This document shows positions 33,090 through 42,025 of a DNA stretch of 64,000 bases, piece after piece. The translations under genes were made by a program, and so were the position numbers. How positions within the stretch are numbered: the first letter of the stretch is position 1; each line of letters begins with the position of its first letter. Source of the DNA: Brachypterus glaber (taxonomy: Eukaryota; Arthropoda; Insecta; Coleoptera; Kateretidae); assembly GCA_958510825.1 (NCBI GenBank), contig OY294048.1, positions 36,979,026-37,043,025 on the forward strand, given 5' to 3'. Below the pieces are notes generated by a model, which was given only the letters and a program-made list of their open reading frames with translations, did no database searches and was not told the DNA's origin.

Positions 33090-33587
33090 CACGTTCGCGA
33101 CGAAGGTTTTTTCGGTAAAACTCAACTATACAATTGTTGTATTTTATTAACATATATAATCCGTATTTTCGGCCGAATTAGAAAACCCTGGTACACCGAT
33201 GTATATACATTATATGTATAGTCTTAAATCCAATATCGTAGGTTTGTTTGTTTAACCTCGTACTATTCTACGCAATTAAGCATCCCCTAAGTCCAGGACT
33301 TGTGTGGGCTAGTAGTAAAGGGAACCACCGGCTTATACTGACTTTCGAACCAGTTTCTAGGGAGTGACCGTTTCACTTATCGCTTTCGCTAAGTTTCAAT
33401 TATTAATTAACTGAAAAAGGCAAATCGGCGCCAGTGAGAATCGAACTCACGCTAGTAGGTTTGCTATGCATACGCGCTAGCCACTACGCTATGCCTCCCA
33501 GGTATAACTGATAAGCAGTGGATTAAAAGTCGTATAGAAACTGAATTAACCTGTGTACCACCGGTGGCGCACGTCGTCGCGAACGTG
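33090..33587. mobile_element. TTAA-flanked piggyBac-like MITE carrying a SINE (498 bp)
   Basis: TTAA at 33086-33089 and 33588-33591. The termini are CACGTTCGCGACGA on the left and TCGTCGCGAACGTG on the right, an exact 14-bp inverted repeat. TTAA targets are characteristic of piggyBac. No transposase. Without the nested SINE (33243-33499) the element would be about 240 bp. Confidence 0.85.
33243..33499 (-). mobile_element. SINE-B, tRNA-derived, minus strand
   Basis: On the minus strand the head reads GGGAGGCATAGCGTAGTGGC (A box) and later GTGAGTTCGATTCTCAC, a T-arm with B box GAGTTCGATTC. The acceptor and anticodon stems do not pair properly, so it is not a functional tRNA gene. The body is unlike SINE-A, but the 3' end GAGGTTAAACAAACAAACC resembles the tail of SINE-A. 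No TSD was found. Confidence 0.88.
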
Positions 33588-33671
33588 TTAAAGCTAGTAC
33601 TAGCTACTATTATAGCTAGTACTAGCTACTATAATAGTGAATAAAAAAGTGTATATAATAAGTTTTTCTAA

Positions 33672-34257
33672 CAGTTGCTTTTCATCCGTGAAACGAGTAA
33701 GATGTATTTTCGGCAGGAATTAGTAATACGTTAAGCGCGTTTAATTTTCTAGCATCAAGTCTTTTAGTATTAGTTATTTATTTATTTATTTACTTGCTAT
33801 CTTAGATATGCCCCAGAATCGATTTTATATAGTGATTGTATGGAAGATGTACAGTAAAATGACGAACATGTGATTATATTGGAGTAAGAAGGGAATTTTA
33901 TGTTTTTTAATCATTTATAATGCTGATAAATTTTGATTTGGAAGCAACTAACACGTGAAGAAGTTTTTATACGTACAAAACTTTTTATACACTAGCGCAT
34001 GCGCAAATATAATTACAAATTAGAAAAAACTGCCTTGGCAACAGCTAACACAACCAACAGTAAACACGAAAAGGAAAGAAGGAAAAGAAAAAGAAAAGGT
34101 CTTACAGAAGACTGGAAATTTTATATAATTAAAACAGGAGTGGGCATGGTAAAAAGCCAGACAAGAACCACTCTTGGTGAATTGAGTAACTAAGAGGGAT
34201 CTGGCTAATTATCTCACTGAGAAAAGGCCAAAATAAAGGAAGAAGAAGAAGAAGAAG
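33672..34257 (+). mobile_element. 586-bp retroposon with (AAG)n tail (copy 2)
   Basis: An exact 12-bp TSD, AAGTTTTTCTAA, lies at 33660-33671 and 34258-34269. Starts CAGTTGCTTTTCATCCGTG, very close to the start of the copy at 20032, and ends in AGGAAGAAG with a GAA-repeat tail. High identity to the first copy. Confidence 0.92.
33999..34193 (+). CDS. Small ORF of the retroposon (64 codons, copy 2)
   Basis: Same frame as in the copy at 20364 with two extra basic residues in the Lys/Arg run and few substitutions, ending in the same RTTLGELSN. No known domain. Confidence 0.35.
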   Translation: MRKYNYKLEKTALATANTTNSKHEKERRKRKRKGLTEDWKFYIIKTGVGMVKSQTRTTLGELSN

Positions 34258-34279
34258 AAGTTTTTCTAAGTTATAATAA

Positions 34280-34900
34280 GATATCAATACAATAAAATGC
34301 TACATATCAGTTTGGAAAATGCAGAATTTAACTACAATTTCATATGACATTACCCAAAAGTGAAAATAAAACTGCACAATAAAGTCAAGACCTTAAGCAC
34401 CTGTTAGATTGCATATTATTAAGAAATTAGATACAGTTGTCGTGACTTTACCGTAGATCCACTACAAGCGATAATTACTTAACGTAATTAATTATGAAGG
34501 TAAAGTGTCTAATTAAATACACGTTCTTGTTATCTTCAAAGTAAATAATCTCGCGTGATTACGTGCAAAATGTAATATTTTTCTTTGTGTAAATCTTTAA
34601 TAAAAGGTACCCTTTACGAAGGTAAAATAACAATGCGGATACAAAAACAAAGGAAGATACATCTTAATTTAAGGCGATTTTATATGAAATGAAACGCTAA
34701 AGTATAAATGGTTTTATTTCTTAAAATATATAGAGGGTGTCCTACGAAATTTTTAACACGCTTTTCTTCAAATATTGAATACAATATCCATAGGCGAAAT
34801 TATTTCTATCACGTGGATAACAAATCCAATATATTTCAAAAATGGAATTTTAGAACAAGCCCAAAATAATCTATTTAGAATAATATTTCCTAAATTCAGG
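34280..34900. other. AT-rich DNA with no recognised gene
   Basis: No exon found. A GGGTGTCC word at 34736 may be a mariner-type terminus without a partner. Confidence 0.4.
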
Positions 34901-34908
34901 CAATTCTA

Positions 34909-35937
34909 CCGGGTGTTTCAAGAAGGTGGTTCACCCCCTTAACTTTTTTGCTTTTTTAGGTAGGATCTTGAAATTTGCAGAAGCTATATTATGTATAATT
35001 TAAGATTTTTTGACAAAGTTAGGAATTTTTTGGCACCTCCGGTTTCGCCGGAAATGAATCGAACTTTCGATTTTTAAATGGAACACCCTGTATATTTTAA
35101 CATATTTTGATTCAGACATCAATTCTGAGAACAAGCATGTGTCAATTGTCAAATTTTTACAGGTCATGTCATTTTTTAGTTAAATCTTAATTTTAAATCT
35201 TTTGTGTTTTAATGCCAAGTTCTTCCAAATAAACTATTCATGTGTGGTATCAAAATGTTCGCAAGAAAATTCTCTTTTATTTTAACCTAATGAGCCACCC
35301 TCTTTCCTTTAAAAAAAATGACTTATGGACGAAAGTATGATTTTCGAACCTTTAAGAGTCCACCACATTTAGAGTTTTGGGAAAAAAATCAAAATATTAT
35401 TTTTCTGAAGATACTAGACCAACAATTAAGCAAATAAACTAGATTTAAAATTTATTTAAATAAAAAATGAGATGAACTGTCAAAAATTGACAAGTGGCAC
35501 ATGATTGTTATAACAATTGAAAATGCAAAAATATACAGGTTTTTACAATAAAAATCGAAGGTTTAATTCATTTCCGGTGAAAAATGTCTAAGCATGTCAG
35601 AAAATCCTAAATTATAATGAAGCTGAAGTTTGCAACTTTTTTTTGCATCAAAAACTCAAATAGTATATAAAAGCACCTATTCCATAACACGTTTTTAGCG
35701 CACTAGTACTTTAGAAAACTCACCGAAAGCGGCTTGTTTTCTAAACTTGTACTCGTTCGCTAAAAATGTATGTTATGAAACTAGTACTTTAATATACTAT
35801 TTGAATTTTCGTTGCAAAAAAACGTTGCAAACTTCAGCTTCATAAATTATAAATAATATAGATCCTGCAAATTTCATGATCCTACATAAAAAAGTAAAAA
35901 AGTTAAGGGGAGTGAACCACCTTCCTGAAACACCCGG
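34909..35937. mobile_element. MITE, TA target, CCGGGTGTTTCA termini (1029 bp) with nested MITE
   Basis: TA at 34907-34908 and 35938-35939. CCGGGTGTTTCAAGAAGGTG on the left and, reversed, CCGGGTGTTTCAGGAAGGTG on the right; pairing continues through GGTTCAC and AACTTTTTTGCTTTTTTAGG blocks. Inner arms also pair loosely. A 227-bp element (35617-35843) is nested in the right arm. Confidence 0.88.
35617..35843. mobile_element. ATGAAGC foldback MITE with 8-bp TSD (227 bp)
   Basis: The target duplication AAATTATA is at 35609-35616 and 35844-35851. Ends ATGAAGCTGAAGTTTGCAAC and, reversed, ATGAAGCTGAAGTTTGCAAC. The interior is a palindrome with TATTAAAGTACTAGTTTCAT and AGTTTTCTAAAG-type blocks around a GCGGCTTG turn. 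Other copies: 40857, 58816, 62351. Confidence 0.92.
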
Positions 35938-35939
35938 TA

Positions 35940-36765
35940 TAGGTAAACAAAACTAAAACACATTTAAAAAAATCCTTTAATAAAAGAAATATTTTATATT
36001 TTGACCACAAATTTTTAAATCTACTTTCAAACGAAATAGTACAAAAAACTTATTATAAAAAAATTAAATTCGAATTAAGAAAATATTGCTTATGAATATA
36101 AAAAAAGAATCTTTCATTCCTGCAGTTTCCAAAAACGTATGTAATTATATGGGATAAGATATACTTTAATTTGTTTTGTTAAACTTTCCTATACTTATTT
36201 TATAATTTTCTTATAATTTTCTTATATGGTTTTAATTAAATATTACCCAAAAACAGGAAATTTATACAGGGCCGTACGAAATGGAGGTTAATTATTTTTA
36301 ATTTCAAATTTTAACCTTTTTGTACAAAACCCGTTCGACTCAAAAATAGTTGTTTGTTTAAACTATTTTAGACCTAGGTAATTCGCCAAAAAAATATTTT
36401 TAAACAATTTTTTTTTGTTTGGCAACATAGTGCGTCGCTAGATGAAGTCACATCTAAGATATTCACTTTAGAGACCGGCTTGGTACGAATCATAGAAATT
36501 AATATTGCTTAATCAAACAGAGTATCTAGGAATTGTTCTCCAATTAATATACAAGTATAATACTATTTCGGATTAATCTTATTATACTCTTCATGACTCG
36601 GTGCCTAGAAGATTACAGACACTCAGAAAATGTCATTGTAATTTTAATACTAAATTTTATTTGTTAATACATATTTGGTATTTATATCGCCACCATTGGT
36701 ATTTAATACTTTACCTGTGATATTAAATACTGCAATGTGTGTATTGTATACAAAATGTTGTCATA
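35940..36765. other. AT-rich DNA with no recognised gene
   Basis: A TATACAGGGCCGTACGAAATGG word near 36276 could be another TA-flanked terminus. No coding segment supported. Confidence 0.4.
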
Positions 36766-36769
36766 CTAA

Positions 36770-37470
36770 CATAGAGACCGTGCTGGTACATTTGGATCAC
36801 CACGCAACATGTGTTTATTAATGCATTTTCAAGCTAATAAATTGCTTTTTTAAACAGTTGCTAAAAAATATGAATTTGAGTCAAAAACATATAAAAGTCC
36901 AAAATTAATTATTGTTTAGCCTCTTATTACACTAAAAATGCCACTTTTATTTTTATGAAAAAGTTATTGCTGTTCTTTTGTTTAGATGTGGTCCAAATTT
37001 CAATATGGCCATTCAATTGGTTCGTCTGGAATAAAATAAAATGCAGGAGTGCGCAGCGTAGATTAGATCAGTGGCGAGTCTCGCGCCAATTTTGACCGTC
37101 AGTTCTCTACTTAAATGACAATATCTAGAAAACTATCAAAGTTATAAATTTCGTTCTGTAAATATTTTTAAGCTAGTTAATCGCTTTTTTAAGTAAATCC
37201 AAAATTAAATAATTTTTAGCCGCTTATTACACCAAATGAAAAAAATTGTAAGTGTTTACTGTTCTTTTGACAATGTGCGCGCTCCTACATTTTAAACAAT
37301 AATTAATTTTGGACTTGATATGTTTTTGACACAAATTCATATTTTTTAGCAACTGTTTAGAAAAGCAACGTATTAGCTTAAAAGTGCAACCCGAACGAAA
37401 TTTCTAATTTTTATAGTTTTCTAAATATTGTCATTTAAGTAGATCACTGACGGGTGTTTGTGGCGAAATT
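36770..37470. repeat. Complex foldback region (~700 bp)
   Basis: Left AAACAGTTGCTAAAAAATATG, TTTGAGTCAAAAACATATA and CCAAAATTAATTATTGTTTA return inverted near 37290-37380. A second inverted pair links 37100-37165 (TTAAATGACAATATCTAGAA) with 37395-37445. Likely one or two nested elements, with limits uncertain. Confidence 0.7.
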
Positions 37471-37682
37471 TTTAAAATTTCAAAACCGGATATCTCCAAG
37501 ACTACAACAGATAAAGGTTTAAAGTTTATTCCTGAATCATACAGTGATAGTATCTATGTTTAGGCAAAATATTATGGCTCAGCTACACAAAAATAAGGTT
37601 TGGAAACCACTGCACAGTGGTCCACAGTGGTCGTATTCCCATTTGGGAACATAATTCATGAAGTAACAACTTTGTTCATTTA

Positions 37683-37934
37683 CACAGAAAATTTTTTTTC
37701 TTGAACCAAGCACACGTGTCTTTCGATATGTTCAAAAGCCATATTCTCTTATTTTAAGGCTAGCATTTGTTTGATTCAAAGTCAATGTCCTTAAATAAAA
37801 AGCACGGGTTTTTGCATGAAGTTTCAAGGACTTTGATTTGGTTCAAAGAAACGCTAGCCTTGGTACAAGAGAATATGGCTTTAAACATATCGAAAGACAC
37901 TTGTCCTTGGTTCAAGAAATCCTTTTTTTCTGTG
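37683..37934. mobile_element. Foldback MITE, TA target, CACAGAAAA termini (252 bp)
   Basis: TA at 37681-37682 and 37935-37936. Left CACAGAAAATTTTTTTTC, TTGAACCAAG, TCTTTCGATATGTT; right arm mirrors these (AACATATCGAAAGACA, CTTGGTTCAAG, TTTTTTTCTGTG). The ORF at 37767-38048 reads through it and is a shadow. Termini are shared with 56843-57748. Confidence 0.85.
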
Positions 37935-38429
37935 TATAAATACTATAAAATCATAACACGCATGGAATGTTACGTGAATGGGACACTTTCCCGGGTGAGT
38001 CCATTATTGAAAACTTCCCCAAACTATCTAGGTAAAATTCAATGCTAAAAGTTCACCTTGCAGCAAAAAGATGTCTCTACTATTAAAAACAAATACAAAA
38101 CACAAGTTCTAGCCTTTGTGAACAGATGGCTCTTTTAATAAACAGTTTGCCTGTAATCTGAGTGCAACAATTTTAGTACCGAATACATATTATTACCTAA
38201 TATGTTTAACTGCATATTATAAAATTAAATTGGGGTTAAAATAAATAAGGTAAATATAAATAGTTTTTATTGCTTATATTGGCTACTCTGATTACTTTGT
38301 ATTTCTTACGTTGGCTAAACTGTTAAAAACTGTTAGAAAGAGATAGCACTGTAAAACTAATTTTGACGGTCATCAGTTACAGCGTGGCCTTTGAAAGGGA
38401 CGGGTGTAGCCTTCTTGGCACATTCAGTG

Positions 38430-38515
38430 CATCGAATTCGCCATCTTTTATGAAGTGCCTTGTGTATTTTTGTTTTGCCATCATTTATGATGTGCCTAGA
38501 GTATTTTTATATAAT
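38430..38515 (+). repeat. Short tandem duplication (~36 bp, two units)
   Basis: GCCATCTTTTATGAAGTGCC and GCCATCATTTATGATGTGCC head two consecutive units. Confidence 0.7.
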
Positions 38516-38889
38516 TTTTTTATGTATAAGTTAAAGTGAACCATAGATATGATTATTAATCGTGTGCACTGTTGAATTTTAAATTGATAATAATGAACGT
38601 TCAAAGATAATTTTTTTTGTGTGTTTTTAATGATAACTTTTTATATTAGCGTGGAAGTTACTACAACAGTAATTTGTCAGTGATAGTGCGCAACTCAGGA
38701 TACATATCCGATTAGTACTTGCGCACTGGAAACTTCATGATTATATAGAGAAACCCTGGTTAATTATTCGGAAGAAAGAGACCAAATAAATAGACAGAGT
38801 AATTTTGACGGTCTTTGTCGTCATATTAGGTACACATCATTTAATAAATTCACATAACTTATTTTTGGCAAGAAATTATGGCAGCGTTA

Positions 38890-39689
38890 ATGGAGATTTC
38901 TCCATTTAGATTAGACAGGGACAAAAGTTCTACCCAAAAAGGATAGAAGTAATATCAACAACATAAAGAAAAAAAAATCTCCTAGGTTTTATGTTGGCTG
39001 CACTGTCAGTAACGCCATTTTCTTTAGCCACTGTCATTGTGTGAGCTGCGTTTGATATTGTTTTGATTTCAGTTTTTTGTGTGTTTTACTAAATATTGTG
39101 TTTTTATTGACCATTATAGTACTTTTACGAGTTTTGATATTTAAATATTGTTTACCAAAGTTAAGTTCTTTCTTTATACCTTAGATTTAAAGCCTAGGCG
39201 AAATTCGTTTGGACTTTTGCAACCCTTGTAAAAACATCTTGGCATTTTGGTAGCTATAACAGAAATAACGCTCGTCATAAAATTAATTTCTTGAAATGTA
39301 GAAACTGGTAACGATATTAAAATATATAATAAAAATATATAGTTAATAATAAATATGATAAACATTAAATAAATTCATATTTACCTTTTCATATTTAAGG
39401 TTATGTTTTGTAAATAAATAAACAGTTTAAGCAACCAACCTAAGAACAATTACTAGGATTTATATTTTATTCTTTATTTTACTATTAAATCATCAGTTTT
39501 ATTTCTTAGCAAAAAATATTCATTTCTTTAGGTTTATTTACAAAAATCAACGGTAATTGTTGATAAAAATTGAAAAAAATGCAATATTTTTTTAATTTAT
39601 TTAAGTTGGTAGTGGCGTGCCATGCACAAATGAGATAGAGATAGGGTAGACGTGTTCTGTTTCATAATTCTAGTTGTACAGAGCTCTAT
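38890..39689 (+). mobile_element. TIR element, TTA 3-bp duplication (800 bp)
   Basis: Starts ATGGAGATTTCTCC, ends GAGCTCTAT, flanked by TTA (38887-38889, 39690-39692). The left 60 bp and right 65 bp match the element at 30381-30792, but the interiors differ. Could be PIF/Harbinger-like. It contains an exon-like segment on the minus strand. Confidence 0.6.
39174..39257 (-). CDS. Exon-like segment with THAP-like start inside the TIR element
   Basis: On the minus strand ATG at about 39246 starts Met-Pro-Arg-Cys-Phe-Tyr-Lys-Gly-Cys-Lys-Ser, resembling the first Cys-x4-Cys of a THAP zinc finger. After about 22 residues a usable donor follows (AAG|GTATAA). THAP domains bind DNA in P-type transposases and in host regulators. 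The match rests on two cysteines and a Met-Pro start, so it may be chance. Next exons were not found. Confidence 0.3.
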   Translation of the reverse strand: MATKMPRCFYKGCKSPNEFRLGFKSKV

Positions 39690-39990
39690 TTATGTAAGTT
39701 TTCCCTCAGTGAAGAGTATACTATGGACCAGGAAGCATTACACATCTTTACGGTTTGTTATTAATTTTAGTTTAAGTATCAATGAACTAGTTTGCTTAAT
39801 TAGTTTGAAATGCTGCATTAGTTTAAAGTTTAGTAAAGTTAATACTATTCAGATTGGATTTTAGAACTACAAATACTAATAAACTGATTAGAACAAATTT
39901 ACTATAGTTAAATCTATTCTAAATTAATTAGAATGAAGTTAGTTTGTAATATTAAGAGTCTAATAAATGTTCACTTAAAACACAAGAATA

Positions 39991-40729
39991 CCGGGTGTCC
40001 CAACTCTATTTACCCAGCGATTTTCTCGAAAACTAAAAGAGATAATAAACTTCTGCGAAAACCATCTTAAATTATACAACTTAAACTATCTTTTAGAATA
40101 TATTTGATACTTTCAGCTCTCAAAATGTGGGCAGGGAGCACGGGGGGGAGTTTTTTTTAAATGGAAAGGGGGGTCGTGTGATACATTATTTTAAAGAAAA
40201 TAAAATTATCTATTGGACTGTATATTCTTTAATTTTTTAAACAATTTTTTTAAGGTTTTGATTCTTTATTTTTTTTGTGCCAAAAAATGCGATTTTGTAA
40301 GTTTTTTTTTAATTTTTATTTATGTCAATTAAAATTAGTTTAAAAGTATAACTTACGTTTTTTCATCATGAAATTAGTAACTTTTAATAAATTGTTTGAT
40401 TTTTTTAGAGTAATTTTGACAAACATACCCATTTTCAACCCCACCTAAACCCAAAAAAACTGTTTAAAAAGTTAAAAAATATATAGTTAAATGGAGAATT
40501 AAATAAGCTTTAAAATGATGTATTACACGACCCCCCTTTCCATTTAGAAAAATGTCCCCCTATGCCCCCTTCCCCACATTTTAATAGTTGAAAGTATTAA
40601 ATATATGCTAAAAGATAGTTTAAGTTGTCTTATTTAATATGGTTTTCGCAGAATTTGATTAAGTTTGGACTTTTTATTATCTTTAAGTTTTCGAGAAAAT
40701 CATTGGGTAAATAGAGTTGGGGCACCCGG
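39991..40729. mobile_element. MITE with CCGGGTG termini and the interior of the CAGTGCGGTCC family (739 bp)
   Basis: TA at 39989-39990 and 40730-40731. Outer 50 bp: CCGGGTGTCCCAACTCTATT and TACCCAGCGATTTTCTCGAA, mirrored on the right. Inside, ACTTAAACTATCTTTTAG and TGGAAAGGGGGGTCGTGTGA blocks match the elements at 4447 and 31021. Same middle, different ends. Confidence 0.85.
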
Positions 40730-40856
40730 TATAATCCCTAATTCTAACTAAAGTTTCTACAGTTTTCCATCACACTTTAATAATAAATGTTTTAAAAATT
40801 CAATCTTCTATCGGGCTATTTTTTTTTTTTTTTTTTGACAAAATGTCTATTAAATT

Positions 40857-41081
40857 ATGAAGCTAAAGTTTGCAACGTTTTTGCATCGAAAATTCAAATA
40901 GTATATTAAAGCACTTATTCCATAACACGTTTTTAGCGCACTAGTACATTAGAAAACTCGCCGCAGGCGGGTTGTTTTCTAAACTTGTACTCGTGCGCTA
41001 AAAACGTATGTTATGAAACTAGTACTTTAATATACTATTTGAATTTTCGTTGCAAAAAAACGTTGCAAACTTCAGCTTCAT
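40857..41081. mobile_element. ATGAAGC foldback MITE with 8-bp TSD (225 bp)
   Basis: ATTAAATT at 40849-40856 and at 42037-42044 (after the Penelope insert) is the 8-bp duplication. The left end has one change (ATGAAGCTAAAGTTTGC). The Penelope element landed in the last 11 bp of the right terminus. Confidence 0.92.
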
Positions 41082-41155
41082 TTTAGATTTTAAGCTTTCA
41101 CGGCCATTAAGATATAAAGAACTTTCACTTTCGGGTTTAGACAGTGTTAATGGAT

Positions 41156-41215
41156 TTTCACTTTCCGACGTTTCGTCTCTTACTACTAGAGACATCTTCA
41201 GGGATTAATCTGAAA
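41156..41215 (-). ncRNA. Hammerhead ribozyme motif, left (minus-strand) copy
   Basis: On the minus strand: CTGAAGA (41201-41195), stem II GTCTCT / AGAGAC with a 7-nt loop, GAAA (41174-41171), then CGTC with cleavage expected after C at 41167. Stem I pairs TTTCA and TCC on the 5' side with GGA and TGAAA on the 3' side around an internal loop. Stem III has no room for a loop (GAAAC-GTC), so the motif would work as a dimer, as reported for Penelope hammerheads. Confidence 0.8.
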
Positions 41216-41260
41216 CTAAGTTTCGAATCAACTTGTGTCACTATTTATGACGAGTTGTGG

Positions 41261-41683
41261 TTATTCACCCGTGACGAGGTTTTTCCTATCAGACTTCCAT
41301 ATTGCAGGTAAGTGGTAACCAGTGTCCCGATTGATATTGTTAGGATGCTTGATGATTTCTGTCGATTCCCGTATCTTCCTTGGCATTTTTCTGTTTTCTG
41401 TTAATATTTGTTTTGTTTCAGACAAATTGATTTTATGACCTGTTTCATGTACATGTTCGGCTACTGCCGATAAGGAAATTTGTTTCTTTCTTATATTGCG
41501 CTCATGCTCTTGAAGTCTTGTAGAAATTTTTCTCTTAGTTTCACCTATGTAAACCGTACCACAGGAGCAGGGTATTTTATATACGCCTTCTGAACTCAGG
41601 GGTATTTTGTCTTTTGTTGAAGTCAAACATTGACCCAATTTTTGGTTGGACCGAAATATAGGCTTAATATTTGACTTCTTCAA
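41261..41683 (-). CDS. GIY-YIG endonuclease C-terminal part of a Penelope-like ORF
   Basis: 140 codons, truncated at the N-terminal side, so the reverse transcriptase part is absent. The GIY-YIG nuclease motif is visible: GVYKIPCSCG at residues 33-42 (GIY position GVY), TVYIGET at 43-49 (YIG), then conserved Arg and His in RKISTRLQEHE. The C-terminal part SAVAEHVHETGHKINL and RDTGYHLP is the layout of Penelope nucleases. In the family this nuclease nicks target DNA to prime reverse transcription. The protein also keeps the downstream Glu region (REST...IIKHPNNINRD). The inverted right arm repeats the C-terminal half (frame 41671-41949). Confidence 0.9.
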   Translation of the reverse strand: MKKSNIKPIFRSNQKLGQCLTSTKDKIPLSSEGVYKIPCSCGTVYIGETKRKISTRLQEHERNIRKKQISLSAVAEHVHETGHKINLSETKQILTENRKMPRKIRESTEIIKHPNNINRDTGYHLPAIWKSDRKNLVTGE

Positions 41684-41697
41684 AAGTTTACCTATAT

Positions 41698-41946
41698 ATA
41701 AGAAAGAAACAAATTTCCTTATCGGCAGTAGCCGAACATGTACATGAAACAGGTCATAAAATCAATTTGTCTGAAACAAAACAAATATTAACAGAAAACA
41801 GAAAAATGCCAAGGAAGATACGGGAATCGATAGAAATCATCAAGCATCCTAACAATATCAATCGGGACACTGGTTACCACTTACCTGCAATATGGAAGTC
41901 TTTGATAGGAAAAACCTCGTCACGGGTGAATAACCACAACTCGTCA
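41698..41946 (+). pseudogene. Inverted duplicate of the Penelope C-terminal coding region
   Basis: Repeats about the last 75 residues of the minus-strand GIY-YIG ORF in the opposite orientation, with few differences (Ile for Thr, a shifted frame after LPAIWKS). Arose with the snapback structure. Not expected to be an independent gene. Confidence 0.85.
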
Positions 41947-41978
41947 TAAATAGTGACACAAGTTGATTCGAAACTTAG

Positions 41979-42025
41979 TTTCAGATTAATCCCTGAAGAT
42001 GTCTCTAGTAGTAAGAGACGAAACG
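41979..42025 (+). ncRNA. Hammerhead ribozyme motif, right copy, cut at its cleavage point
   Basis: CTGAAGA at 41993-41999, stem II 42001-42006 with 42014-42019, GAAA 42020-42023, then C-G and the end of the element. The 3' half of stem I is missing because the element ends within two bases of the cleavage site, directly followed by the TSD. Confidence 0.8.

Larger units (their letters stand above)
41082..42025 (-). mobile_element. Penelope-like element, 944 bp, 11-bp TSD, head-to-head structure
   Basis: The TSD TTCAGCTTCAT lies at 41071-41081 and 42026-42036. The insert is a snapback: a right arm (41698-42025, + strand) is the inverted copy of the left arm (about 41171-41497, minus strand), with a ~200-bp spacer that completes a GIY-YIG ORF on the minus strand. 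The left end extends ~85 bp past a hammerhead cleavage point, and the right end stops at the hammerhead GAAAC-G. Inverted or truncated copies with hammerhead-bearing pLTRs are typical of Penelope elements. Confidence 0.9.

Noticed and set aside
33425..33499. Apparent tRNA gene on the minus strand
   Set aside because: The T-arm and A/B boxes are good, but acceptor and anticodon stems do not pair, and the sequence continues into a body with an AAAC tail: it is the head of a SINE.
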